A stretch of DNA of 64,000 bases, from positions 3,129,719 to 3,193,718 of the forward strand of contig OW285191.1 in the NCBI GenBank assembly GCA_935421135.1, given 5' to 3'. Shown in pieces: positions 11,028-23,533 of this stretch. Each line of letters begins with the position of its first letter. Within the stretch, counting starts at the first letter, position 1. The notes below the pieces were generated by a model, which saw nothing but the letters and a program-made list of their open reading frames with translations, had not been told where the DNA came from and ran no database searches. The translations under genes were made by a program, and so were the position numbers. This DNA is from Bugulina stolonifera (taxonomy: Eukaryota > Bryozoa > Gymnolaemata > Cheilostomatida > Bugulidae).

Positions 11028-14000
11028 CTATTCTATTCGATTACGTAGTCTGTTGCATTTAAGAAACAGCAAGGTGGTCAGATTATCAACAGATAGTCTG
11101 TTTCGGTGTGGCCTCATAATTATGCCACCATGTGAAAAAACCCTCTCAACAGGGGCAGATGTGGCTGGCACTGACAAAAGTGAGTTTGCTATGATGGTAA
11201 GGATTGGTAATTTTACTTTGGTCACTTGCCAAAAAGCAAACAGATCTACCTCATGATTAATATTGTTCATTTGTTTTACAAACTCGGCCCATTCGTTATC
11301 TACACCACCTTCTGATCCTGGCCTCAGTGTAGCAGCAAATCTTCTTCTTCTGTAGCCTTGAAAAAGTTTTGACACTGGCTCCTCAGGCTCATTCTCCTCT
11401 TCTACCACTAAGGCATCTGGCTCTTGCTCACTTGGAGGAGCCTTCTTCCTCATCATAGCAAGCAAACCTTCTACAAGGATAGTCATGGAGTAATAATAAT
11501 TTTTTACAATTAACATAATATTAGACCAACAATACATTGCCATAGCATTTTTCAGTGCTTAGATGCAGCTAAAATCACACAACAATCTATGGCTCGCCCT
11601 AATTGACATTGAAATATCCACATAAACTGGTGAAATGGCATGTCTGTTGTCAGTTAGTCTGAATAACACAAGAAATTTAGTTAGGAAGAGAACTTTTGAC
11701 GCACACATTATCCTTGTTAGTACTTGTGCCTATATATTACAAGTTACCTGTGATTTTCACTTTCAGCAGCTCTTTTTCTTGATGTGTTGTGGTGACATCT
11801 GCATCAATCCACATAAAATGAAAATTTGGATCCAAGATAGGGGCTTGAATATAGATGGGATCGGAGAATGGCAAGTCTACAGTAGGTCCCACTTCAGTCT
11901 CGTCCATCCCACACTGTGCAAAGATTCCTGAAAATCTTTTTTTCAGGCCTTTTACCAAAGACCTCACCATCGGTTTTAGATGGGTGAGTTGGCGCTCCTC
12001 TGTTCTTAGATGACCATAAAGAGATAGCACGCAAGGTGCTATGAATGTGATAGTCATGGCCTGAAAAACAATCCATTATTACTATGAATAATCTACATGT
12101 AAGTGATCAACTATACCCAGTGTTCAAAGTGGAACGGGTACACCGGTGCATGCAATCTTACAGATTAGCATTGTATAGTTATCCACTTGATCTTATAAAA
12201 ACGATCACCCAATCTTATAGTTGCTAAGAAATTAATGAACTAAAAGAATAGAAACATCATGCTCTAGCAAGATTCGAACCCAAGACCCTATGAATGATAG
12301 TCAAGCACTCTAACCCTACACTATCAGATCCACATTGACTGTATGGGGAAAACTGGCTATTAAAATGAGGGTACACGAGTGCTGACCGTATAACCACTAA
12401 AATTGAGGTGAGCACACACAGTATACTCCCATATAACCACCCTTGTATAACCACACATCAAACACTGACTATACCTATTCACATCAACTATACCTATTCA
12501 CGGATGAGAACAGATAGTCCAATGTTATTGCAATTGTATTTTAATAAGCTTGAGCAAGACCTGAAGAAATCCTATCACTTGCTCCAGCCTCAAACAGGAT
12601 TGAAATACTACCAAAACACTACATGTTCATATACGAGTATATTATACAATAATTATTTGAGAAACAACAATGGTTTAAAAATCTCCGATGTATTCGAATT
12701 TTAAGGTAAACCTACAGTATTTATATATGCGCATACCTTTTCACTCTGAGTTAAAACGGTTGCCTCCAAGAAAGGGTCCAAAATAATGACCAGCTCCTTG
12801 ATTTGGTCTATCTGGAAAGTGGTCAGCTTGAGCTCTTCTTTAGAGGTGTTCTGAAGTATCAGGTTTAGAGTATCCAGGTTGAGAGAGAGAACGGACTTTA
12901 CCTGCATGTACAGGCAATGATTAGCGTACTGTCAACACTATTGTTGGACAAAGTTAGAAAGTAATATTTTTGGAGTTTACGTGAAATTTGAGACAACCAA
13001 GGATTTAACTCTAAGTCTATTTACATTTACCCCCTAACTAAACCCATCAAGAACCAAATAGTTATACTGTTTACATCAAAACACCAGAAAAAAGATTGAG
13101 TTACGGTCAGCAATTGCAATAAAAATAATAATGAATACCTGTAGTAAGAGACTGTTCCAGCGAGTTGTGCCTACTTGTGGTATACTCCTTCCAGGAAATG
13201 CTGATTCAAACTCTTCCTTGAATGCTACACTTTGGTGCAGATATGATGAGAGCTTTGATGTCTTAGCTAACGCTAGGTTAGCTGCTTGGGCGGCTCCAAT
13301 ACCATCATTCACCACTAGTTGCAACGAGTGTGCAAAACAGCTGAGGCGGCGAGTTTGTGCACTCGCAATCACAATATCGCTGATTTCACTCTCATAGTCT
13401 TTGTGCTCTTCCCACAACAGTTCGTTATCAACATCACTGGCTTGCATATCAGCAACTGTTTAAAACATGCATTTAAACTGTAATGTTTTGATAACAAAAC
13501 AACATTTCCTAATAATACTATGAAACAGACAGAATGTGTCTAGAACTACTTTTAATAGTTATCAATGCTAGCAAAGAGAGAAATAGGCTCTACATGAGTG
13601 TACTAATCTCCTTTCCAACTGGAATTCTGCAGACATATTTTTAAACAAAGGATGGTGAATTGAAAAATTGAAAAGAGATGTTTTAATTTACCTTCAAAAT
13701 CTGTGCTGAATGCCTTCTTCATATTTGCAGCATTATCTGTGACAATAAATCTGATCGAATTCTTTATGTTGTACTTGTCAAGTACAGCATAAAAGTGTGA
13801 CTTAATATTTTCACTGGTATGGTGCCCTACAGTCAAAAGATACACACAGTGTGACATGAAGTTTTGAAACACCTGTATAGGCTACTTTTGCATGTATGCA
13901 TAAGGCCCACAGTTTAGTATAAACCATCATTTTGCACAATTACTGGAATTAAGCATGAACAGCTACCGAGTCAATTGCGCTGTAGTATAAATCAAAACAC

Positions 14001-17000
14001 ACAGTTACATTTCTGTTTATATTTCCTAGCAAAGGTTGACAGCATGTAATGTAAAATACCTCGTGATATGAGAGAGGGCAGTTTTCCAACTTGACTGGTA
14101 ACCTATTGGATCTACTGCATTAGCATATATTAGATATACTGCTGTACAAAAGTAAATACTACATGTACATGTAAGTAGTATTATTACCTGTAATTCTGTC
14201 ACAGCTAAGTAGTCTACTACAGAGCTTGGTCCACTCCTTGTCAATATAGTGAGCTGTAACACCAAAAAAGCCTCGCATTTTTCTATCAGACCATATGTCC
14301 AGTGTCAATGATATGTTTTCTATGTCTTGTATCTCTTTTACCAGTTGCTCTTCATATTGATGCTTCATGGACAAAATTGTTGAAGTCATTGCAGTTCTAA
14401 AAAATAAATAATACTGTTTTATAGTTTTAGGCTCAAAGTTACAGTCAATAAATTGCTAAAAATTCACTTATCAACAAACTATCCACTTGTACCAAATAAA
14501 ACGTTCAATAAATAACACAATTGTACTAATATTATGTAGAATCTTCAGGTTGAAAAAGATGTGATGCAAATGTAAGAATTGTAACATCCAACTGAAACAG
14601 TTTTGCTCACCTTCCGACTACTTTATATTTAGGGTGGACCAGGCTCATGAACTTTACAAAACCTTCCTTTTCAGTGAAACTCAATGGCAAAGTGCAGTCT
14701 ACTATTAGATCCATGGCTATAGATTTGGTGATCTGTTTCTGCGTTTGGTTAGTATTGCTGTACTTCGGAACATTGATTCCAAACTGATTCAAAGTTGCTT
14801 GGGACTCTTCCGCACCCTTTTTGAACTGCTCATAGCCAGCATATCTAAAGATATATAAACATTGTTTTCATAATTATAATTAAAACTGAAAGCTGCTGTA
14901 ATTGCCACTATAGCCGCACAACTACATGTACATGCTTGTACCAGTCTACACCATATTATTATATCATCTAGTTTTAACAGCATTATCAGCCTGAAATAGC
15001 CCAATTTTACTTGTCAGTGACATCATGGGACTACATGAAAAACATGTATTTTGTAATGAATAATGATGAAACAATTTCAGTATCAAAGTGTTTCATCCAG
15101 CCAGAATGTGCTGAGCCCACAGGCTATGTGTTGTCAAAATCAACAAAACTAATAACACATGATTGCTGTTGCAAAATACATGGATGTAGCCTATACATGT
15201 ATATATCATATACTATATGAATATTTTCATGTAGTTCAAAGACCTGTATTTCAGCCGGAATTAGATAACCTAGCTATGGGTTGTAGATATGAGTTATACA
15301 GTGTAAGACATCATGTGACAGCAGCCATCAGCTGTGCCCAAAACTTTTTATTCATTATTATTGCTGCCAACTATGTTTATGGCTATATTAATTATAGACC
15401 GGTCTGCTTATTTTTAGCTCTGCCTTAGCATTACACAAGCATGAATCAAGTTCTTGCTGTAATTCACTTCCTAATCCTTATAACCATTATAATAATATAC
15501 CAATACCAATATATAATTTTTTTTTATAAACAAACATGAATATGATTGTTTAGGTTGGACAGCTTGAGAACACCACAATTTGGTTCCAATTCATGTGCTA
15601 AACTAGATACCAATATTCTAACAATGTCATTTTAATATTCTAACAATGTCATTTTAACCCTGCCACCATGTATATATTGTTCTATACTTGATAGTGCCAC
15701 CATGTTTTGGAAAAAGCACCATATACAACAGTTCTTCATGACACTACTATTAATGGTAACTGGGTTGACAATACTATTTAGATTCACCATTGAGGGTACA
15801 TTTTAGGGATGCAGAGTTTGCCATACACCCATCTACTCATCCGAATGGAAAATTATTTCAAGAGTATAATTATTATACATGTATTACATTCTATTTTAGT
15901 AATTAATCAGATTATTTGAGTACTGTTATAACTACAGCTAACAATTACTGGTGAAAAAACAAATTACTGCTGAAAAAATAAAATGCTTGGTTGAGACTCG
16001 AGCCCATGTTCTTATAAATAAGAAGTGTATGCTCTACCACCATGCTACATGTACATGTACAGTGATTGATAAAGTAGTCAGATATTATTGCAACTAATTA
16101 ACCTACTTGGGGAGAACATACATACATAACACAATTTCATTGTTATTGGCATGGGCCTGTAATTATGCAGTACATAAATAAATACATGTAATTATTTTTA
16201 TAACAATACAATATTCCCAGCACCAAAGCAGGTCAGCCAGCATGTGCTGAGCTCATGCATCACTTGGTCAATAGCTTAGTGTGTAGAAATAAAAATCACC
16301 AAAAATAATAAAACAATTTCAGTAAATCTAGCGATGCAATTTCACATAAATTCCAGAATTTTACTTAGCTTGACAAAACACGAATACAATTTTGTTGTCA
16401 TCATGGGATCGCATGCATGAAAATATTTTGTAAGAATTAGTTATAGTTATAGTGGTGGCATTGTTGCATCTTGAGTCAAGCAGGTGCAGACCAGAGTTCA
16501 TATTTGATTTAGTTTAAGTCATATCAAATTCAACAAAACTAAAGCATTTGATTGCACCATCTCGATATTCTTGTCCTAGAGTCTTATTACTTCTTAGGCA
16601 ACAACAAATTTCAATGTAAGACGGATATCAATCAAACAGGAAAGCATTTTATTTATATCCTCCTCTTTTTTTGAAACATTAGGCTACTGTTCAATCCATA
16701 CCAATTCATGTGATTGACATTATTGTAGGTGCATTATGCATCCTTACCTCATAGGATGCAGATCTCGCAGATGTCTGATGAAGTTAGTTGTTGTTGCACC
16801 CTTTTCCTTGATAACAACATTGCAGATGGTGCACTTGGCTGCTCTACCAACCCCTTCACTGACATATTCAGTGAATGCGAATTGAACAATCTGTGGCTCA
16901 CATTTGCGCTTGACACCTTTTCCTTTTTCCTGTGAAGCATAGAACAACAAAATTTACAAAAACTTTATCACAATTCAAAATTTACAAGATCCACGGAAAT

Positions 17001-17854
17001 TAGCAATCGGCTGTAAATAATGACTATCGGATGGAATGCTACCTCAGTTTAATGCACTACATGATTGTGTGTTAACTTCATCAACTCATAACATAGTATG
17101 AAAAACTAATAACACAAAAAAAAATATGTATATGCATTTTGGTATATTAAGCCTACAAAACATGAAATCATAGAAATTGGTAGTACTCTACATAGGCACC
17201 AATATAGTGCACCAATGTTAGGCTTATTAATACAAGTACATGTATGTTGTAGACCAGCAAATTTCTTTTTAGTCGAGTACGAAAACAATAGTTGAAGCAG
17301 CTAATGTCTGTAACGAACTGATGGTATGAAGAAATGATATGACAACATTATGAAGAAAATTCTAATTCTAGGCACGTTCCTTAATATTTAGATACTAGGC
17401 AGTAGAGTATGGTTCAAAGTACGAGGCTTGAAGGTATTGAACATAAATATGTTAACTGTAATTTAATAAATTCTACTCTATCTATTAGGCTATTCTAATT
17501 CTTTTCTAATACTAATTCTTAATTAATACAAGTAATCTATCTAAATTGGTAAATTCAAATTGAAAATTCTAATTAATAGCTAAATAGGCAATAGCAGTAC
17601 TTATATATAATTTATAATATAAATATATATTCTATTCAGTCAAATAACTATAATAATTTATACAAGTAAGTAAATAACATAGTCGGTGTTACCTTGGTTG
17701 TAGAAGAATGAGATTCATGCTGATCTTCATGTTGTTGTGACAGTGGGTCTGACTGTGAATTTGTATTTTCGTTGTGTGGAGTCTTTTCCTCTGTGGTGTC
17801 ATCATTAAGTAAAAACACTTGAACTTTACTATTACTACCCTCTTTAGCTGCCAT
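11028..17854 (-). CDS. hAT-family transposase (BED finger, DDE, C-terminal dimerisation), 9 exons, 719 aa
   Basis: Exons at 17854-17693, 16929-16748, 14844-14611, 14396-14188, 13826-13692, 13455-13139, 12901-12737, 12060-11748 and 11470-11028. All use GT..AG, all phases match, and the total is 2,160 nt ending in a stop with no internal stop. Residues 1-54 are Ser/Thr/Glu-rich. A BED zinc finger has C87, C90, H107, H112. The RNase H-like core shows LTLDIWSD (D226), FIVTDNAANM (D293), the hAT CxxH in LSCFAHSLQ (C347, H350), RWNS (406-409) and an acidic residue in PFLEAT (E459). The C-terminal hAT dimerisation region contains SVPATSAPVERVFS and NRLSVDNLTTLLFLK. Length and domain order are as for active hAT transposases or ZBED-type derivatives. 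The enzyme would cut and paste DNA in the nucleus, leaving 8-bp duplications. Eight introns are many for a transposon, so domestication is an alternative. Confidence 0.88.
12118..12467. mobile_element. 350-bp hAT-type MITE with tRNA-like core, TSD ACTATACC
   Basis: Ends are CAGTGTTCAAAGTGG and, in reverse complement, CAGTGTTTGATGTGTGG. The 8 bp on either side (12110-12117 and 12468-12475) are identical, ACTATACC, proving hAT-type insertion into intron 7 of the transposase gene. On the minus strand the middle carries a B box (GGGTTCGAATC) and an A-box-like AGTGTAGGGTTAGAG, so a tRNA-like unit rides inside. Related copies occur in the tandem array. Confidence 0.88.
15970..16062 (-). mobile_element. 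tRNA-derived SINE fragment
   Basis: The minus strand reads an A-box-like TGGTGGTAGAGCATAC and a B-box-like GGGCTCGAGTCTC about 35 bp apart. It lies in intron 2 of the hAT transposase gene. No matching second copy was found, so family membership is open. Confidence 0.5.
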
Positions 17855-18025
17855 TCTGACAATAACTAACTGGTTTGAAGGTTTAGCAAAGTTTTTTTTA
17901 TAGTTTATTGTTTATACTATGCTGATAGTGATGGTATCATTGATAGCCAATTGGATTTCCACTCAAATCTCAAAGCAGGCTGTACAATCGCGGCTGCTAC
18001 TATAGGTAGATTAGATACTTAAAAG

Positions 18026-19619
18026 TAGGCCTGCACGGTGTTTCGGTATCAAACGATGTAAACGATGTGTGAACCCTCGGTGTTACACATCGGCAAATTT
18101 TTTATGCACCTAATCGCACCGGCACCGTGCCCAAACGATATATCGATGGTTCGGTGTAGTTCGATGTTATCGAACCGGACCGCTATGCCAGTAGTCATTC
18201 AATATTCATGAGGTCTATTATCACGTGTTCTTGTTTACCTCACTTCAAACTAGGTTGCATACCTTCGCTAATCCGTTTCAACATTAACTGCCATCGTGGC
18301 TGTGATTGATGTTGTGGAGGTAGTAATTATTATTAAATTATACTAAATTGATTCATAATTACGTAACTTAGCAGATTCTGGTATATTATATTCTATCGTT
18401 TGCATATGATTGCTTTGTTCATGAATAGTGTGCTGAAATAGAACAGTAGTATACGATCGAATATAATCAATGAATTATATTATTATAAATAATATTAATA
18501 TAATTAAATTTAGACATACCATTGGATTAATTATTTTTATTATAATTAATCTACTACTAATGTTTAAGTTTGGTTATATTCGCTTGTAACTAAGAATAGC
18601 TACAATGCTTATAATAGTTAATCATTATAAATTATGGCTTTTTAATTTAAAATCGTTGTGTAGTTATGCTTTTGGTAAGCACCAGCTCTTTATTTATTTA
18701 AAATAAGCTAATACTTATACTAATGTTCAATCAATATTTTGTAGGTAGAATTCATCGGACTGAGCCATCGTAATATCCCATCTGAAGACAAATCTGCTAG
18801 ATTCAATCGGTGGACACACTGAATTATAACAAATCAGCAATCTATCAAGAAAGCTTGCAAGAAAGATTCCCTACATTATCATTACATCATATGCAACTAT
18901 GCTAGCGTTTCTTCTTTCTCTTGTGATATGAAGTTAGCCCATGTCATTTTAAATTTGTTATCTTTTTGTGTCAATGGTACGAGTGTGGTGGAAACAATGT
19001 TTGCTGTTTTTCTTCTGTAATTTGGTCACAATCAGTAATAAATCTAATAAATTATATGTAGTCGGTTGGGTGTGTGTCCAGCCTCATGTTTTTATATTTA
19101 ATATATTTATTAAAATTACATAAAATAGGTGAAGTAAAACCCAATGCAACTTAAGACTCACTAGACTACATGGGCAAATACAAAATCTTGGGAGTAGGAG
19201 TAAGCACTGATTACTTTCATTAGCCCAATAGCCACTTAAATAAAATAATATACATATACTATGTTTTAATGAAGCCATATCTGAAAATAAAATAAACAAT
19301 GATTGGCATGAACTCATGTTGCAAGAAAGTGCTGAGGATTTTTGTTCCCTTGTATTGAACGGTCATGATGGGACAACTCTATTAGGCGAACTAGCTCCTG
19401 GACCAGTTCGATCCGGTATATCGAACCAAAGTTGACACCGTCTAACACCGCTTGAGACCAGGATCAAGGGGTCCGGTGCGGTTCGGTATATCGATCCAAA
19501 TTTGGCATCGGTTGACACCGAATGAGACTAGGCACAAGAGAACCGGTGTCAACCGGTGTTTGATTACCACCACCCCAAAAACCGAATATCAGTGGGGAGG
19601 CAACACCGGTGCAGGCCTA
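18026..19619. mobile_element. 1,594-bp non-autonomous hAT, TSD CTTAAAAG
   Basis: Flanked by identical 8-bp CTTAAAAG at 18018-18025 and 19620-19627. TIRs start TAGGCCTGCACGGTGTT and, from the other side, TAGGCCTGCACCGGTGTT. Both sub-termini are full of palindromic motifs such as TCGGTATATCGA and CACCGGTG, probable transposase-binding sites. No transposase ORF is inside. It inserted about 170 bp upstream of the start codon of the larger hAT transposase gene; the two have different TIRs and belong to different families. Confidence 0.92.
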
Positions 19620-19889
19620 CTTAAAAGACACGGTTAATATTTCGGTCGTCTTCAAAGACCCCGTAAAGCAGCCTAAGTTAAAACCAGTCTACACAATATG
19701 GCGATACTGTTGTCCAAGAAAGCGTCGGTAAATAAACTACTAATGCCATTTCAATACAAAGGCTTTTACTATCACCTTGACATAGTAATGATTCATTTAG
19801 CAAGCGTAGAACGGGGGTTAATAGTGTCCCCCGTCATTTAACACATGTAGTCATAATCGATTATGCGCTAATTTGCGATAGTTCAAGGT

Positions 19890-20213
19890 TGAAGTAAACC
19901 ACCAAAAAGACTCGAGTCTTTTTGCGAATTTAAATTCTTCATCTTAAACTAGCTATTACTTATTAGTGCAACCAAACTCGAGTTATTGAAGTTTTTATTA
20001 TTGTGAAAATTAGGTCAAAGACTCGAGTTATTGAAAATAGAACCATTTAATTTGACGAGTTGAAGTTTTTGTTTCATTGTTAACATAACACAACGAGTCA
20101 CAACTTCAATTCTTTGTTGGTGGGTCAATTGTTTTTATTATAAAAAAATTTCCACAAAAAGTCACTCGAGTCTGACTCGAGTTCGAGTCTTTAACTCGAG
20201 TCTGGCATCTCTG
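19890..20213. repeat. CTCGAG-rich right sub-terminus of the large hAT
   Basis: At least eight ACTCGAG/CTCGAGT words occur in 320 bp, densest in the last 60 bp before CATCTCTG. They parallel the GAGTC words at the left end of the same element. Confidence 0.6.
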
Positions 20214-20349
20214 ATAATATATATTAATATATAATATTATAAAATATAATATTGTATAATATATTGTAAGTCAATTCAAGTTATCCATAATACTTTAAGT
20301 TTAATACCCGCTCATGGTGATCTTAACTATTGTCTACAATAAAGTAATA

Positions 20350-21301
20350 CAGTGGAACTCGTTTAATTCAAACTCTAAGGGACCACCATTTTTGGTTTGA
20401 ATTAGCCATGAGTTTGATTTGAGTGATCACCTAATTTTGTATACGTCACATTTTGTACTGGTATTTTTTACGCATAGTACTATTCCTATTCGCATAATAC
20501 TATTCCTATTGTACATGTAGGCCTAGTTGTATGTACATGGATGCATGCGTGCATGAATTTGCATTTGCTTCAACTGTGAATATACATGTAGTTTAAGGAA
20601 TGCAATTGTTATCATGAAAGCTTCCTGGTTAATAATGCTGGTACTGATTATTACGGTCAAAACAACAGCACTGCAGATCGGCAGACTACAAGTAATAGAT
20701 CTAATGTACAGGATAACAATATGAAACGTCTAATTGGGAGGAGAACTTCAAATTTGGGATACACTGGAAATGAGAGAGGATAACTTCATATTTATGTTGA
20801 CCATGTAGCTATGCCAAGGATGTCTTTGGCTATGCCACTGTTATTTTACTATTTTAATACGATTATGTTCTAATAGTTCCTAGATCCCAGGCTTAGACTA
20901 ATTTGTATGGCTTTAAATTTAAACGATATGCAGTAGCAAATAATACTTTCAGCTAAATGATTGGGACATGCTTTCAGGTTAGGCTATTTCAAATTGGCTT
21001 GAATTTTAAATTGAACAGTTTATTAGCTGTTTATTTCCAATAAATGGCTATGGATTTTAATTTAAATTGAAAGCAGTGGTGAATGCTCTTCGGGGCTTAG
21101 CAATAATACATATATTTACTATTATTACAACTCAATGAAAGAAAAGCAAGCCTTAAGAGTTTGAATTATACATAATAAATCCAAATTATATATAGCCATT
21201 TATATAGTGCTCAGCAGGGACCAAGGTTAGTAGTTTGAACTATCCAAGTTTTCAAATTAACCAAAGGCCTTAACCAAGGCCGAATTAAGCGAGTTCTACT
21301 G
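20350..21301. mobile_element. 952-bp pogo/Tigger-like non-autonomous element
   Basis: The left end is CAGTGGAACTCGTTTAATTC; the right end in reverse complement is CAGTAGAACTCGCTTAATTC (18 of 20 matching). TA flanks both ends (20348-20349, 21302-21303). CAGT.GAAC..C..TTA ends with a TA duplication are typical of pogo-group Tc1/mariner elements. It has no transposase ORF. It sits 135 bp right of the large hAT. Confidence 0.9.
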
Positions 21302-21579
21302 TACCTATAAAACATTTGGTTGTCGCTAGACTGTATTTTGATTTTAACAGCACCATCTCCCTCATCAGCATCTCTTATCTGGTTCAATTAGCAATGGCTC
21401 ATTTATTGGTTTATAACATTGGAATTGTACCAGCAATCAATATTATATTCACAATGATACCAATAATGGAATCGGTCCAGCAACTCGTCCATAAATATAA
21501 TTATTTTGATTTTCAGTGTAATATATCAACATTTTGAACATCCCAGTTGTTCAACAATCAACATGTATGTCTATTTAAT

Positions 21580-23110
21580 GTTTATTATTGTTGTTAAGCC
21601 AGCAAACTTCAGTATCTAATGTCGATTTGTAACTTGTCCAGCAGTTCGTCTTTGTGTTGATTTCCAGAAATCTCTCTACATTATGTTCACCGTCAAGGTG
21701 ACTGACAATATTTTTATATTTTGTCGTTTACTATTGTTGTTAAGCTAGCAATCTTTAGTATATAATATAATGTAGATTTGTAATTTGTCCAGCAGTTCGT
21801 CTCTATGTTGATTTCCACAGAGCCGTCTACATTATGTTCACCGTCAAGGTGACCGATAATATTTGTATATTTTGTCGTTTACTGTTGTTGTTAAGGCAGC
21901 AATCTCTAGTATATATAATGTAGATTTGTAATTTGTCCAGCAGTTCGTCTCTATGTTGATTTCCAGAAATTATCTCTGTCTATAATTGATATTACCTGTA
22001 TGTTCACTGTCAATGTGACCGGCAATATTTGTATACTCTGTTGGCTTTTAAGTACGCCAGCAATCAGTATTATAGTATTTATATCTTGATAGGTGGTGCG
22101 TGTTGATTTACAGAGATTTGTCTGCATTGTACATGTTTATGTTTACTGTCAGTGGGCCGGAGATATTGTATACTGCACTCTTTTGACCCATTATTGGTCC
22201 CGCAATGTGTTTATGTGTCAACCTCCAAAAATATGCTTGCACTCCATTAAATTGTAGTTGTACCAGCAATCCATCTTAGTATTATGTTGATCTGAAATTT
22301 GTCCTGCAATTCATCAGTTTGTTGTTGATTGCCAGCAATCTGTCTATCTGTTCAAAAGTAAGGGGACCGACAATCTATGTCTGTTACGGCGATATGTAGC
22401 TGTGCCAGCAATCACCAAACTATGTTATTTAACACCAAATTGACACTGCCCATGTGTTGACTCACAAGTAATTTACTATATTTTGGTTTTTAATTGGGCC
22501 AGCAATCAGTATGATGTGTTTATTGTAATTGGTTCGACAATTTGTCTAAATGTTAGTTTTTTTTCACTCGGCAGTTCTTCCAGATGTTGATTTATGAGTG
22601 GTTGGTCATTCTTGCATTGTATATATCCAGGTAAAGAATTGGTGAGCCAATCCATTTGATAAACAGTAATCCGCTCAGCAGCTCTGTCAAAAATGTTGTT
22701 TGCTGCTAGTCCGACGAGCTGTACAATTATCCATTTGCAATTATGCTCGGCGTTTGTAATCGGTCAAATTTCTTGATCTGCAGCTATTCAAGTGATCTGT
22801 TTTGATAGTTTGACTTGTAATTGGCCAGCAATCCGCGTGTCAATTTTGCATGTAGTTGATGGCGCAATCTGTTTAAATGTTGATTCATTATCGGCCTGCA
22901 ATCTGTATGTTATGTAGATTTTCAACTGGTCTGAAAATGTGTTTATATATGGTTAGACACCTTGTTGATGTCTTGGGTTCAGTCGTAGATTAGCAACCCA
23001 TTGAGCCGCCATCTTGCTAATAGCTTAGCAGCTTGTGTTTATGTTAATTTGTGGATGATCCAGCCGTCTGACAATATTGTAGCGTAAATTTACTTCAGCA
23101 ATCAGTTGGG
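21580..23110. repeat. degenerate tandem repeat, period about 150 bp
   Basis: The marker TTGTCCAGCAGTTCGTCT occurs at 21634, 21785 and 21933 in three well-conserved units that also share TGTTCACCGTCAAGGTGAC. From 22050 to about 23110 the motif CCAGCAATC..T followed by TGTTGATTT keeps recurring in ever more diverged form. It is non-coding. It looks like an old satellite or the body of a large repeat array. Confidence 0.75.
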
Positions 23111-23377
23111 GCTTTCAGTTGCAGCTTATCTTAATATTATGTGAATTATTATTTCACATTGCCTGTAAGCTTTTCTTAAAGAGATGAGGCGCTCAAATTG
23201 GTGATCAGCTTCAAAAACAATAATTTAATTAATAAGTCTGTCATGAAATTCTTACTCACTATGATGATAGTCAAATGCGGATTCTAATAGCCTGATCATG
23301 AGCTTCAAGGTTGACATGACTTTGTTGGCAATTTTAGTAAGTGATAGTCATGCCATGTCGTCTTTGACTTTAAGAAA

Positions 23378-23533
23378 TCAATCTTGTATTACCGTTGTCT
23401 TACGGGTCATAGTTTTATCAGTTTTTGGGGAACTCTTCTCACTGTCAACAGCTGAGGTTGCCCCATTACTTGTGGCTTTCTTTATAGGAGGTCTCCGTGC
23501 TCGAGATGGTTTCAAACTGGATTCTCCTTTACA
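23378..23533 (-). CDS. possible 3'-terminal exon, Lys/Ser/Pro-rich tail
   Basis: A strong acceptor (TTGTTTTTCAG) is followed by 51 codons and TGA. The peptide is basic and low-complexity (SRARRPPIKKATSNG, SEKSSPKTDK), as in disordered C-terminal tails. It is the leftmost exon-like segment on the strand carrying the tandem gene units, so it could be the last exon of that family or of a gene fused to it. No homology is recognised. Confidence 0.35.
   Translation of the reverse strand, partial: CKGESSLKPSRARRPPIKKATSNGATSAVDSEKSSPKTDKTMTRKTTVIQD

Larger units (their letters stand above)
9352..20213 (-). mobile_element. probable 10.9-kb autonomous hAT transposon
   Basis: CAGAGATG at 9352 and CATCTCTG at 20206-20213 are inverted termini. 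Just inside both ends lie similar sub-terminal motifs (ACTTGAGTC left, ACTCGAGTC right; ACGAGTCA and TTCAATTCTTTG words on both sides). Between them sits an intact-looking hAT transposase gene on the minus strand. Flanks are AT-rich (AATATTTA left, ATAATATA right) and do not form a clean 8-bp duplication, so the boundaries are inferred. Other elements are nested inside: a MITE at 12118-12467, a SINE piece near 15975 and a second hAT at 18026-19619. Confidence 0.55.

Noticed and set aside
9344..20221. 8-bp target duplication for the large hAT
   Set aside because: AATATTTA and ATAATATA agree at only 5 of 8 positions in AT-rich DNA; not accepted as a TSD.
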